Shown in pieces: positions 9,222 to 16,971 of a DNA stretch of 64,000 nt. This DNA comes from Amycolatopsis mongoliensis (GTDB lineage Bacteria > Actinomycetota > Actinomycetes > Mycobacteriales > Pseudonocardiaceae), in the NCBI RefSeq assembly GCF_030285665.1, contig NZ_CP127295.1, positions 4,340,001 through 4,404,000 on the forward strand, written 5' to 3'. Each line of letters starts with the position of its first letter. Position 1 is the first letter of the stretch. Below the pieces are notes generated by a model, which was given only the letters and a program-made list of their open reading frames with translations, was not told the origin of the DNA and ran no database searches. The translations under genes and the position numbers were made by a program.

Positions 9222-9344
9222 GGGAAACTCCGTTTTTGCGAAGGGAACGGCGAAAAGAACCCCAGATCGCCGTGCCCTCGACGGTAGGCCCGGTGCGCCC
9301 CCGGCCACCAATAGCTCAGGCTGGGGTGGCCATCGGAAATCCGA

Positions 9345-9806
9345 TCACAGGTCGCGGGCGAAGCAGCGCGAGAGCGGCTCGCCGGCGTACGGCCCGTAAG
9401 CCTCGATGGGTTCGTAGCCTTCGCGCTGGTAGAAGCGGATCGCGTCGGGCTGCCCGGTGCCCGTCTCCAGCAGCAGCCGGGCGATGCCGAGTCCGCGTGC
9501 GTGGTCTTCGAGTGCGCGCAGCAGGGCGGCCGCGACGCCGGTGCCGCGGGCCGGCGGCTCGACGTACATGCGCTTGACCTCGCCCGAGCCCGGGCCGAGC
9601 AGCCGGAGCCCGCCACAGCCCACGGCCGTGCCGCCGGCGTCCCGGGCGACGAGGAACACCGCGACGGACTCGGCGGTCGGCATGGCGCCGGGCTCGTGGT
9701 CGTCGGTGCCGTAGCGGGCGTCCAGTTCGGTGCGCTGGGCCGCGCGCAGCCGGACGGCGTCGGGATCGTCCCAGGTCACCGTGGTGATCTCGATGGTGGT
9801 CGGCAC
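9345..9806 (-). CDS. GNAT-family N-acetyltransferase
   Basis: A 153-residue cytoplasmic acetyl-CoA-dependent acyltransferase. The core GNAT motif A is visible as VKRMYVEPPARGTGVAAALL (beta-4, then the R-x-x-G-x-G/A pyrophosphate loop), followed by LLLETGTGQPDAIRFYQREG and YEPIEAYG, the usual motif B. The GTG at 9804-9806 has AAAGGGGG just upstream. It is divergent from a TetR gene, with the paired operators between them, so it is probably under that repressor. Its substrate (drug, amine or peptide N-terminus) is unknown. Confidence 0.85.
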   Translation of the reverse strand: MPTTIEITTVTWDDPDAVRLRAAQRTELDARYGTDDHEPGAMPTAESVAVFLVARDAGGTAVGCGGLRLLGPGSGEVKRMYVEPPARGTGVAAALLRALEDHARGLGIARLLLETGTGQPDAIRFYQREGYEPIEAYGPYAGEPLSRCFARDL

Positions 9807-9820
9807 AGCGCCCCCTTTCC

Positions 9821-9849
9821 GTAACAAGCGTTACCGTAGCAGCTGTTAC
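9821..9849. promoter_or_regulatory. Tandem TetR-type operator
   Basis: Two inverted repeats lie side by side at a 15-bp period: GTAACAAGCGTTAC (9821-9834, perfect GTAAC-N4-GTTAC) and GTAGCAGCTGTTAC (9836-9849, one mismatch). They fill the gap between the divergent GNAT and TetR genes and so can regulate both. The symmetry is directly visible; the binding protein is inferred to be the adjacent TetR. Confidence 0.75.
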
Positions 9850-9870
9850 GCTTCCCGGAAAGGAGGTTCC

Positions 9871-10464
9871 GTGCCGAGACAGCGTGACGTGGGGGCGCAG
9901 CGGGAGCTGCTGTCGAACGCGGTGTGGCAGGTCCTGGCCGAGGAGGGCCTGCCGGGCCTGACGCTGCGTGCAGTCGCCGAGCGCGCGGGCTGCACGACCG
10001 GCCTGGTGATGCACGCGTTCCCGGCGAAGAAGGCGTTGCTGCTGCACGCGCGCGACCTGCTCCACGAGCGCACCGCCGTCCGCGCCGACGCCGCCGAGGC
10101 CGCGAGCGGCGACGCGTTCGGCGCCCTGGAAGCGGTGCTCGGCCAAGCCGTCGACCTGCCGCACGGCCACCACGAGGAGTCCCGCGTCTGGGTGGGCTTC
10201 CTCGCGGCGGCCCTGGCCGACGAGGCCCTGGCCGAACGCCACCGCGCGGCGAACCACTCGTTCCTGGCGCGGATCCGGCGGCTGGTCGCGGCCTGCCGTC
10301 CGGAGTGGACGGACGAGCGGCTCGAGCTGACGACGAAGAGCCTGGTGGGGCTGGTCGAAGGCCTGAACGTCCTGGCCGCGGCGGACCCGGCGGCCTACCC
10401 GGCACGGCTGCAGCAGGACGCGCTGGCCCACGCGCTCACCGAGCTGGGACCGGCGCCGGCCTGA
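9871..10464 (+). CDS. TetR-family regulator
   Basis: A 197-residue repressor. Its N-terminal helix-turn-helix includes LTLRAVAERAGCTTGLVMHA followed by FPAKKALLLHARD, the standard TetR pattern; the rest is a helical ligand-binding domain with no recognisable ligand signature. The GTG at 9871 follows a consensus AAGGAGG at 9860-9866. It probably represses itself and the divergent GNAT gene through the twin palindromes. An MFS transporter tail remains immediately downstream on the opposite strand, suggesting that the regulator once stood next to an efflux gene. Confidence 0.9.
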   Translation: MPRQRDVGAQRELLSNAVWQVLAEEGLPGLTLRAVAERAGCTTGLVMHAFPAKKALLLHARDLLHERTAVRADAAEAASGDAFGALEAVLGQAVDLPHGHHEESRVWVGFLAAALADEALAERHRAANHSFLARIRRLVAACRPEWTDERLELTTKSLVGLVEGLNVLAAADPAAYPARLQQDALAHALTELGPAPA

Positions 10465-10617
10465 CGTCGGGGTCCTCCATGGCGAGGACCCCGCCGAGCG
10501 CGAGCACACCGGCGGTGGTGCCGATGACCGCGATCGTGGTGCTGCCGCCGAGCTGCTCGAGCAGGTTCAGCCCGGCCGTGGCCGCACCGGTGTCGCGTCG
10601 CTCGACGGCAACGAAAC
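10436..10617 (-). pseudogene. Remnant of the C-terminal end of an MFS transporter
   Basis: On the minus strand, the frame ending with TGA at 10436-10438 reads VERRDTGAATAGLNLLEQLG and continues with GGSTTIAVIGTTAGVLALGG. This resembles the conserved segment of DHA2-type MFS exporters (DTG.ASG..N..RQLGG..G.AV.G). About 60 residues survive; the frame is closed by an in-frame TGA just upstream, near 10620, and no start is present. It overlaps the 3' end of the TetR gene by 29 bp. I read it as the end of a deleted efflux gene. Confidence 0.55.
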
Positions 10618-10632
10618 ATCAGACGCGCGACG

Positions 10633-12147
10633 CTAGCGGGCCACGGCCCGGCCGAACGCGGCGAGATAGCCCGAAACCGCCGAGACGTCGCCCGCGTCGG
10701 AGATCAGGGCGATGTGGCCGTCGGGGCGGATCAGGGTCAGGGTGCGGTCGGTCGCGCCGTAGGCGTGCGCGAGGTGGCCCCCGGTGTCGGCGATGTCGTC
10801 GGGGCCGGCCGGCCGCCCGACGACGTGGAGAGTCCTGAGGCCGGCCGGGGCGGCTTCGATCGCGGGCGTGGCCCCGAAGTCCAGCAAGGTGAAGTGCCCG
10901 CCGCGCGTCAGGTCGAACAGCCGGCGTTCGCCTTCCGCCGTCTTCAGCCCGGTCGCGTCGGGGGCGCGGTCGCCGGCGCGGAGCCGGGCGGTCTCGTCGC
11001 GGTCGTCGCGTGCCAAGGCGGAGTCGCGGTAGCCCACGTCGAGCTGCGTCGTGCTCGCGGTGCGGCGGGCCGGGATGCCCTTCTGCTCGATCGCCTGCCT
11101 GAAGAGCGCGTTCGAGAGGGCGAGCACGCCGGCCGCGACCGGCCGCCGCTCGGCTTCGTAGGTGTCGAGCAGGGCCGGCGAGGCGCCCTTCGCGACCGCC
11201 GCGAGCTTCCAGCCGAGGTTGTGCGCGTCCTGGATGCCGGTGTTCATCCCCTGGCCGCCGGCCGGCGAGTGGATGTGCGCCGCGTCGCCGGCGAGGAACA
11301 CGCGCCCTTCGCGATAGCGGGCGGCGAGGCGGATGTTGGCGCGCCACAGCGACGACCACTCCGGCTCGTGGAGGCGGATGCCGGTGCGGCCGCTGCGCCG
11401 CTCGAGGATCGCCTGCATGTTCGCGAGGCTGAGCTCGGGGTCCTGTCCCGGCGCGATGCCGGCCTGGTACTGGAAGACGCCGGTCGAAGGCAGCGGGCAG
11501 AGGTTGACGGGACCTTCCTCGTGCCGCCACATGTGCCAGGCGTCGCGGTCGAGGCCGTCGGCCCGGACGTCGGCGACGATCATCCGCACCGTCTCGGGTG
11601 TCTCGCCCTCGAAGGCGATGCCGGCCTGCTTGCGGACGACGCTGTGGCCGCCGTCGCAGCCGACCAGCCAGCGCGCGCCGGCCGGCTCGGCTTCGCCGTC
11701 CTTGACGACCACCGCCGACACGCCGTCGTCCGACTGCTCGAAGCCGGCGAGCGCGGTACCGAACTCGACCGCGCCGCCGAGCTCCGCCAGCCGCAGCCGC
11801 AGTGCTTCCTCGATCCGCCATTCGGGCGTGATCAGGCTCGCCGGGTAGGGGATGTCGGGGCGATCCTCGATGTCGGCGCCGGTCAGGGTCACCTGGCCGT
11901 CGGGTGCGGTCGAGCGGATCGGCATCCCCAGCCGGCCGGCGGCGAGCACGCGATCGACGATGCCCAGATCGTCGAACACCTCGAGGGTGCGCGGCTGGAC
12001 GCCCTTGCCCCGCGAGCCGGGCTGCGGGCCGGGGGCGGCCTCGACCAGGCGGAAGGAGACGCCGTCGCGGGCGAGTTCACAGGCCAGCGTCAGCCCGGTC
12101 GGCCCCGCGCCGACGATCAGCACCTGCGGTGACAGCTTCGGGTTCAT
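10633..12147 (-). CDS. FAD-dependent aromatic monooxygenase (PheA/TfdB type)
   Basis: A 504-residue class A flavoprotein hydroxylase. The dinucleotide fold VLIVGAGPTGLTLACELA is at residues 9-26. The DG motif reads LVGCDGGHSVVRKQAGI, and the GD motif GRVFLAGDAAHIHSPAGGQG is followed by MNTGIQDAHNLGWKL. A C-terminal thioredoxin-like domain follows, as in phenol and rifampicin-type monooxygenases. The enzyme would hydroxylate an aromatic compound using NAD(P)H and oxygen; a role in xenobiotic or antibiotic inactivation is an inference from family and context. It is divergent from a TetR gene, with one of two operators lying close to its start. Confidence 0.88.
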   Translation of the reverse strand: MNPKLSPQVLIVGAGPTGLTLACELARDGVSFRLVEAAPGPQPGSRGKGVQPRTLEVFDDLGIVDRVLAAGRLGMPIRSTAPDGQVTLTGADIEDRPDIPYPASLITPEWRIEEALRLRLAELGGAVEFGTALAGFEQSDDGVSAVVVKDGEAEPAGARWLVGCDGGHSVVRKQAGIAFEGETPETVRMIVADVRADGLDRDAWHMWRHEEGPVNLCPLPSTGVFQYQAGIAPGQDPELSLANMQAILERRSGRTGIRLHEPEWSSLWRANIRLAARYREGRVFLAGDAAHIHSPAGGQGMNTGIQDAHNLGWKLAAVAKGASPALLDTYEAERRPVAAGVLALSNALFRQAIEQKGIPARRTASTTQLDVGYRDSALARDDRDETARLRAGDRAPDATGLKTAEGERRLFDLTRGGHFTLLDFGATPAIEAAPAGLRTLHVVGRPAGPDDIADTGGHLAHAYGATDRTLTLIRPDGHIALISDAGDVSAVSGYLAAFGRAVAR

Positions 12148-12165
12148 CGTCCGTCCCCCCGTTCA

Positions 12166-12224
12166 AGAAAGGAATCTCTTTCTAGTCAGGGTAGGGGCAC
12201 TTGATAAGAAAGGAAAGCCTTTCT
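12166..12224. promoter_or_regulatory. Two TetR-type operators between the FAD monooxygenase and TetR genes
   Basis: Two 18-bp imperfect palindromes share the pattern AGAAAGG-N4/5-CTTTCT: AGAAAGGAATCTCTTTCT at 12166-12183 and AGAAAGGAAAGCCTTTCT at 12207-12224, 41 bp apart. The first is 19 bp upstream of the monooxygenase start; the second ends 12 bp before the TetR start. This is the expected layout for repression in both directions. Confidence 0.8.
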
Positions 12225-12235
12225 ATCGTGAGGAG

Positions 12236-12850
12236 GTGGCTGCCGAAGCGTCCGAACCCGTCCGCCGTCGCCGGCACGGCAAGCAGCTCGAGACCGCGCT
12301 GCTCACCGCCGGCTGGGACGAGCTGGTCGAGGTCGGGTACGCCCGCCTGACGATGGAGTCGATCGCCGTCCGCGCGCGCACCAGCGAGGCCGTGCTCTAC
12401 CGCCGGTGGGCCAACAAGGACCGGCTGGTGCTCGCCGCGATCGAGCACCAGCGGAACGCCAACCCGATCGTGCTCCCCGACACCGGCTCCCTGCGCAGCG
12501 ATCTGCTCGCCCTGCTGACAGCCGCGAGTGAAGCCCTCGCCGGGTTCTTCGCCATCGCCGCGGCAGCCGCCTTCTCGGGGCTGCTGGCCGACACCGGCAT
12601 GACCCCGGCGCAGGTCCGTGCGCAGGTCATGGGCGACGAGCGGGTTCCGCACTCGCGGACCCTCTACCAGCGGGCCCACCGCCGCGGCGAGATCGACCTG
12701 GACCGCATCCCGGCCGCGGTGCTGGACCTGCCGTTCGACCTGGTGCGCCACGACCTGCTCATGGACCTCGCCCCCGTGAAACCCTCCCGCATCAAGGCGA
12801 TCGTCGACGAGCTCTTCCTGCCCCTGCTGCCGCCCGCCGGAGGCTCCTAA
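12236..12850 (+). CDS. TetR-family regulator of the FAD monooxygenase
   Basis: A 204-residue repressor. The helix-turn-helix region is ARLTMESIAVRARTSEAVLY with RRWANKDRLVLAAIEHQ, the TetR form in which R-R-W replaces the usual H-F. The C-terminal domain is helical. The GTG at 12236-12238 is the first start in frame after the operators, and GAGGAG abuts it with almost no spacing, so translation may be near-leaderless or use another start. It is likely to control itself and the divergent monooxygenase. Its last 4 bp overlap the convergent AraC-type gene. Confidence 0.85.
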   Translation: MAAEASEPVRRRRHGKQLETALLTAGWDELVEVGYARLTMESIAVRARTSEAVLYRRWANKDRLVLAAIEHQRNANPIVLPDTGSLRSDLLALLTAASEALAGFFAIAAAAAFSGLLADTGMTPAQVRAQVMGDERVPHSRTLYQRAHRRGEIDLDRIPAAVLDLPFDLVRHDLLMDLAPVKPSRIKAIVDELFLPLLPPAGGS

Positions 12851-13824
12851 GCGCCACTCGCGACGGCCGGGCCGAAGCGCCGGCGGTAGGCGCTCGGGCT
12901 CAGCCCGGTGTGCCGCCGCAGCTGCAGGCGCAGGTTCGCCGCCGTCCCGAAGCCGCTCGCCTCGGCCACCCGGTCCAGGCTCGGCTCGCCGCGTTCGATC
13001 AGGCGGCAAGCCAGCGTCACGCGCTCGGTCGTCAGCCACGCCAACGGTGTCGTGCCCAGCTCCGCGCGGAACTTCCGGTGCAGCGTCGCCGGGCTGATCG
13101 CCGCGCGCGCCGCGAGGTCGTGCACCGTCAGGGGCCGGTCCAGGCGGCCGAGCGCCCAGGCGAGCACCGGGGCGAGCGAGGTGTCCGGCACCTCCGGTAC
13201 CGGCCGCGCGATGAACTGCTGCTGCCCGCCGTCGCGGTGGCCGGTGAACACCAGCCGGCGGCTGACCGCGTTGACGACTTCGGCGCCGTGGTCGCGCCGG
13301 ATGAGGTGCAGGCCGAGGTCGAGCGAGGCGGCGCTGCCGGCCGCGGTGAGGATGTCGCCTTCGTCGACGAACAGCACGTCCGGCTCCCAGTGCACCGCCG
13401 GGAAGCGCTCGGCGAACTCGGCGGCCCACTGCCAGTGGGTGGTCGCCCGCCTGCCGTCGAGCACCCCCGCTTCGGCCAGCGCGAACGCGCCGGTGCAGAA
13501 GCTGACCAGCCGGGCGCCCCGGTCGGCGGCCCGGCGGATCGCGGCGATGACCGCGGGGTCCGTCGGCACGCCGGTGTCCGGCCGGGCCGGCGCGATCAGC
13601 GTGTCCGCCGTGTCGGCGGCCTCGATCCCGGCGACGCCGGTGAGCGTGAACATGCCCAGGTTCATCCGCACGTCCGGGGTCGCGGCGCAGAGCGTGAAGT
13701 CGTACCAGGGCCGGTCCAGCTCGGGCCGCCGCAACCCGAACAGCTCGGTCGCGACGCCCAGCTCGAACGGGTTGGACCCGGCGGTCACGACCGCCACGAC
13801 CCGGTGCGAGAATTCTTGCGGCAT
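12847..13824 (-). CDS. AraC-family regulator with DJ-1/PfpI-like (GATase1) domain
   Basis: A 325-residue FtrA/GlxA-type regulator. Residues 1-200 form a DJ-1/PfpI-like domain (RVVAVVTAGSNPFELGVATE; ARLVSFCTGAFALAEAG with the nucleophile-elbow cysteine SFCTG). The C-terminus holds the paired AraC helix-turn-helix: LTVHDLAARAAISPATLHRK and SLDRVAEASGFGTAANLRLQ. This class usually senses small molecules and activates nearby catabolic genes. It is divergent from a cupin gene, with only about 50 bp between starts, so the cupin is the most likely target. Confidence 0.88.
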   Translation of the reverse strand: MPQEFSHRVVAVVTAGSNPFELGVATELFGLRRPELDRPWYDFTLCAATPDVRMNLGMFTLTGVAGIEAADTADTLIAPARPDTGVPTDPAVIAAIRRAADRGARLVSFCTGAFALAEAGVLDGRRATTHWQWAAEFAERFPAVHWEPDVLFVDEGDILTAAGSAASLDLGLHLIRRDHGAEVVNAVSRRLVFTGHRDGGQQQFIARPVPEVPDTSLAPVLAWALGRLDRPLTVHDLAARAAISPATLHRKFRAELGTTPLAWLTTERVTLACRLIERGEPSLDRVAEASGFGTAANLRLQLRRHTGLSPSAYRRRFGPAVASGA

Positions 13825-13875
13825 GTGCGATTCCTAGCACTCGTGCCGCCGGACCGCCAGGTCGACGATGGGGGC

Positions 13876-14256
13876 ATGAACCCGATCGACCTGAACGAAG
13901 TCCTGGCGAGCTTCGACGCCGTCTGGAGCCCGCGGATCGTCACCCGCGTGAACGACTACGACATCCGGCTGGCGCGGTTCGCCGGCGAGCACGTGTGGCA
14001 CGTCCACGAAAACACCGACGAGTTCTTCCTGGTCCTGGACGGCGAGATCGAGATCGGCGTGCGCGACCCGGACGAGCGGGTGGTGACGCTGTCCCGTGGC
14101 CAGGTGTTCGTGGTGCCGAAGGGGACGTTCCACAAGCCGTCGTCGAAGGCGGGCGCGAGCGTGCTCCTGGTGGAACCGGCGGGGACGCTCTCGGTCGGCG
14201 ACGAGCACGACGAAGTCCCCGGCCACGTCGACGTCACGACGGGTCACCTGGTCTAG
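13876..14256 (+). CDS. Single-domain cupin protein
   Basis: A 126-residue beta-barrel protein. Cupin motif 1 is visible as EHVWHVHENTDEFFLVLDGE (H-x-H-x4-E pattern, metal-binding) and motif 2 as LSRGQVFVVPKGTFHKP (ending in the fourth-ligand histidine). All four ligands seem present, so it may bind a metal and act as an isomerase, dioxygenase or sensor; the reaction is not predictable. The ATG at 13876 follows a G-rich ribosome binding site. It lies ten bases before the next gene on the same strand and is divergent from the AraC gene. Confidence 0.8.
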   Translation: MNPIDLNEVLASFDAVWSPRIVTRVNDYDIRLARFAGEHVWHVHENTDEFFLVLDGEIEIGVRDPDERVVTLSRGQVFVVPKGTFHKPSSKAGASVLLVEPAGTLSVGDEHDEVPGHVDVTTGHLV

Positions 14257-14265
14257 CGTCGGGGG

Positions 14266-14841
14266 ATGCTGACCGTCGTACCCGTGGACCAGGCCTCCTG
14301 GGCGGACCTGCAGGCGATCTTCGGCGACCGCGGCGACCCGGCCCGCTGCCGGTGCCAGTACTTCAAGGAGACGCCCGCGCAGTGGAAGGCGGGGACCGCC
14401 GAGGAGCGCGCCGAGCGGTTCCGCGCCCAGACCGCCGAGCACGCGACCGGGCTCGTCGCCTTCCTCGACGGCGAGCCCGCCGGCTGGTGCGCGGTCGAAC
14501 CGCGGACCGCCTACCGGCGGCTTCTCCGCAGCCGCCTGGTCTGGGACGGCCGTGACGAAGACCAGGAGGACGACGGCGTCTGGGCGGTGACCTGTTTCGT
14601 CACCCGCAAGGGGTTCCGGCGGCGCGGGGTCAGCGCGGCGCTGGCGAAGGCCGCAGGGGACTTCGCGCGCGAGCGGGGTGCTCGCGCCGTCGAGGGTTAT
14701 CCGATCGTCGTCGAGCCCGGGCAGAAGGTCGCCTGGCCCGCTGAACTGTTCGTCGGCACCGCCGGTGTCTTCGCCGCGGCGGGGTTCACCGAAGTGAGCC
14801 GTCCGACCGCGCGACGGGTTGTCATGCGGTTGACCTGCTGA
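14266..14841 (+). CDS. GNAT-family acetyltransferase-like protein
   Basis: A 191-residue protein. An early RCRCQYFKETPAQW segment is typical of a GNAT subgroup in which this cysteine-rich N-terminal stretch precedes the fold. The acyl-CoA loop is visible in CFVTRKGFRRRGVSAALAKA. The C-terminal strand VFAAAGFTEVSRPTARRVVM is the usual GNAT end. It starts nine bases after the cupin stop, so the two are probably co-transcribed. The substrate is unknown. Confidence 0.82.
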   Translation: MLTVVPVDQASWADLQAIFGDRGDPARCRCQYFKETPAQWKAGTAEERAERFRAQTAEHATGLVAFLDGEPAGWCAVEPRTAYRRLLRSRLVWDGRDEDQEDDGVWAVTCFVTRKGFRRRGVSAALAKAAGDFARERGARAVEGYPIVVEPGQKVAWPAELFVGTAGVFAAAGFTEVSRPTARRVVMRLTC

Positions 14842-14873
14842 GTCCTTCTGGAAAACGGGGTACTCTCGGCCGC

Positions 14874-15383
14874 ATGAAACGGACATCGTTCGCGCAGTGG
14901 CCGTGCTCGATCGCGCGCACCATGGACCTGCTGGGGGACTGGTGGACCCCGCTGGTGCTGCGCGACGCCTTCTACGGCATCCGCCGCTTCGACGAGTTCC
15001 AGCAGGCGCTCGGCATCGCGCGCAACACCCTCGCCGACCGGCTCAAGCGGCTCGTCGACGAAGGGCTGCTGGAGAAGGTCGCCTACCAGACCGAGCCGGT
15101 GCGCTACGACTACGTCCTCACCGAAAAGGGCCGCGACTTCTACCCGGTGCTGCTCGCGATGACGCGCTGGGGCGACAGGTGGCTCTCGAGCGAGGCCGGC
15201 CCGCCGATCACCGTGCACCACGCCGCCTGCGGGCACGACACCCACGCCGAAATCGTCTGCGCGGAGTGCGGCGAGCCGATGACGCCGGAGGACACGCGGA
15301 TGCGCCGTGGTCCGGGCTTTCCGCCCCGGCTGGCGCAACGCCCGGACGTCGAAGCGCGGTTCGCGCGGCAGGAGCGACGTTGA
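14874..15383 (+). CDS. HxlR-family regulator with a C-terminal cysteine motif
   Basis: A 169-residue winged-helix regulator. CSIARTMDLLGDWWTPLVLR is the hallmark HxlR N-terminus; FDEFQQALGIARNTLADRLK forms the recognition region and TEKGRDFYPVLLAM the wing and dimer helix. Beyond the usual length of about 110-120 residues it has a tail with CGHDTHAEIVCAECGEPM, a CxxC plus Cys/His arrangement that may bind zinc. It is followed at once by an SRPBCC gene and an LLM oxidoreductase with a candidate operator between, so it probably controls that pair. Confidence 0.85.
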   Translation: MKRTSFAQWPCSIARTMDLLGDWWTPLVLRDAFYGIRRFDEFQQALGIARNTLADRLKRLVDEGLLEKVAYQTEPVRYDYVLTEKGRDFYPVLLAMTRWGDRWLSSEAGPPITVHHAACGHDTHAEIVCAECGEPMTPEDTRMRRGPGFPPRLAQRPDVEARFARQERR

Positions 15384-15416
15384 CAGTGTAGGTCTATCTA
15401 CGCAACTATCGTGGTC
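15380..15416 (+). promoter_or_regulatory. Candidate promoter and HxlR operator
   Basis: TTGACA at 15380-15385 overlaps the HxlR stop codon. A weak -10-like AACTAT follows 18 bp later. Between them GTAGGTCTATCTAC has GTAG/CTAC dyad ends, which could be a regulator site. This would drive the SRPBCC-LLM pair. The evidence is pattern only. Confidence 0.4.
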
Positions 15417-15446
15417 AGAGGGCTCACTGAGAGGAGTGCGACCACG

Positions 15447-15938
15447 ATGGAGTGGACCGGTGCGCGGTACGCGGACAAGCCGACGGCCGAGGTCTCGACC
15501 TGGATCGACGCCGCCCCGGAGGACGTCTGGCCGGTCGTCTCCGACATCGGGCTGATGCCTTCGCTGAGCTCCGAACTGCAAGCCGTCGAATGGTGCGAGG
15601 TCGGCCGCACGTTCGTGGGCAGGAGCAAGCACGACGCGTTCGGCGAATGGGAGACGACGTCGTACGTCGTCGAGTGCGAAGAGCCACGCGTGTTCGCCTG
15701 GGCCGTCGCGGATCCCGCCGAGCCGAGCGCGATCTGGAAGTTCACCCTCGAGCCGGACAACGGCGGCACGCGGCTGTCGCAGTGGATGCAGATGGGCCCG
15801 GGCCGGTCCGGGCTGTCGTTCGCCATCGACCGGATGCCGGAGAAGGAACAGAAGATCGTCTTCGTGCGGCTGCGGGAGTTCGAAACCGCGATGACCGGCA
15901 ACCTCGCCGCGATCAAGGACCGGATCGAAAAACGATGA
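15447..15938 (+). CDS. SRPBCC (START-like) family protein
   Basis: A 163-residue polyketide cyclase/dehydrase-like hydrophobic-pocket protein. The N-terminal strand and helix VSTWIDAAPEDVWPVVSDIG is the diagnostic START-like opening; ESYVVECEEP-like strands and GGTRLSQWMQMGPGRSGLSF complete the barrel, and the C-terminal long helix is LREFETAMTGNLAAIKDRIE. The ATG at 15447 has GAGGAG at 15431-15436. The stop overlaps the ATG of the LLM gene (ATGA), so the two are translationally coupled, perhaps acting on the same hydrophobic substrate. Confidence 0.82.
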   Translation: MEWTGARYADKPTAEVSTWIDAAPEDVWPVVSDIGLMPSLSSELQAVEWCEVGRTFVGRSKHDAFGEWETTSYVVECEEPRVFAWAVADPAEPSAIWKFTLEPDNGGTRLSQWMQMGPGRSGLSFAIDRMPEKEQKIVFVRLREFETAMTGNLAAIKDRIEKR

Positions 15939-16960
15939 AGACGGCGACGACCGTCGAGTTCTCGAAGGATTCGCGCACGACGCTGGACTTCGTGCTGGAG
16001 GCGGAAAAGCTCGGCCTCGACGTCTGCTGGGTCGCCGAAGCCTGGGGCTCGGACGCGCCGTCCGCGCTGGGCTACCTCGCCGCCCGCACCGACCGGATCC
16101 GGCTGGGTTCCGGGATCATCCAGCTCGGCACGCGCACGCCGGTCGCGATCGCGCAGGCCGCGTTGACGCTGGCCGACCTGTCCGGCGGCCGGTTCTCCCT
16201 GGGGCTGGGCCCGTCCGGGCCGCAGGTGGTCGAAGGCCTGCACGGCGTCCCGTTCGCCAAGCCGCTGACGCGCATGCGCGAGACCGTCGAAATCATCCGG
16301 CAGGCCTTCGCCGGGGAGAAGATTTCGTTCTCCGGCAAGGCTTTCGAGGTTCCGCTGCCCGGCGAAACGCGGCCGATGCGGCTGTCCACCGCGCCGAACC
16401 CGGACATTCCGATCTACCTCGCGACGCTGTCGCCGAAGCTGCTGGAGCTCACCGGCGAGGTCGCGGACGGCTGGCTCGGCACCAGCTTCGTCCCCGAAGG
16501 CGCCGACGCGTACTTCACCCACCTCGACGCCGGGCTCGCGAAGTCGGGCCGCAAGCGGAAGGACATCGACGTCTGCCAGGGCGCCGAAGTCGCGTTCGCG
16601 GACAACGAGGACGAGCTGCGCGTCCTGGTCGGCACCCGCAAGAAAGAACTCGCGTTCAGCCTCGGCGGGATGGGCTCGGCCACCACGAACTTCTACAACG
16701 ACGCCTACAGCCGGCAGGGCTGGGCGGACGTCGCGGCCGAGGTCCGCGAGCGCTGGCAGGCCGGCGACCGCGACGGCGCGACCGCGCTCGTCACCGACGA
16801 GATGGTGCTCGGCACCACGCTGATCGGCACCGAAGAGATGGTCCGCGCCCGGCTGCGCGTCTGGCGCGACACCGGCATCGACACCGTCCGGCTGTACCCG
16901 GCCGGGGAAACGCTCGAAGCGCGCCTCACGACCTTGGGCCGCGCGCTGAACCTGCTGTGA
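15935..16960 (+). CDS. LLM-class F420-dependent oxidoreductase
   Basis: A 341-residue luciferase-like TIM barrel. Visible family features are VCWVAEAWGSDAPSALGYLA, DRIRLGSGIIQLGTRTPVAI, SGGRFSLGLGPSGPQVVEG and the C-terminal RLRVWRDTGIDTVRLYPAGE. The last two match the F420-dependent methylenetetrahydromethanopterin-reductase-like subgroup of actinobacteria. It would use reduced F420 (or FMN) for hydride transfer to an unknown substrate. It starts inside the stop of the SRPBCC gene. The molybdopterin pseudogene follows directly. Confidence 0.85.
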   Translation: MKTATTVEFSKDSRTTLDFVLEAEKLGLDVCWVAEAWGSDAPSALGYLAARTDRIRLGSGIIQLGTRTPVAIAQAALTLADLSGGRFSLGLGPSGPQVVEGLHGVPFAKPLTRMRETVEIIRQAFAGEKISFSGKAFEVPLPGETRPMRLSTAPNPDIPIYLATLSPKLLELTGEVADGWLGTSFVPEGADAYFTHLDAGLAKSGRKRKDIDVCQGAEVAFADNEDELRVLVGTRKKELAFSLGGMGSATTNFYNDAYSRQGWADVAAEVRERWQAGDRDGATALVTDEMVLGTTLIGTEEMVRARLRVWRDTGIDTVRLYPAGETLEARLTTLGRALNLL

Positions 16961-16971
16961 AGGGGAACGCC

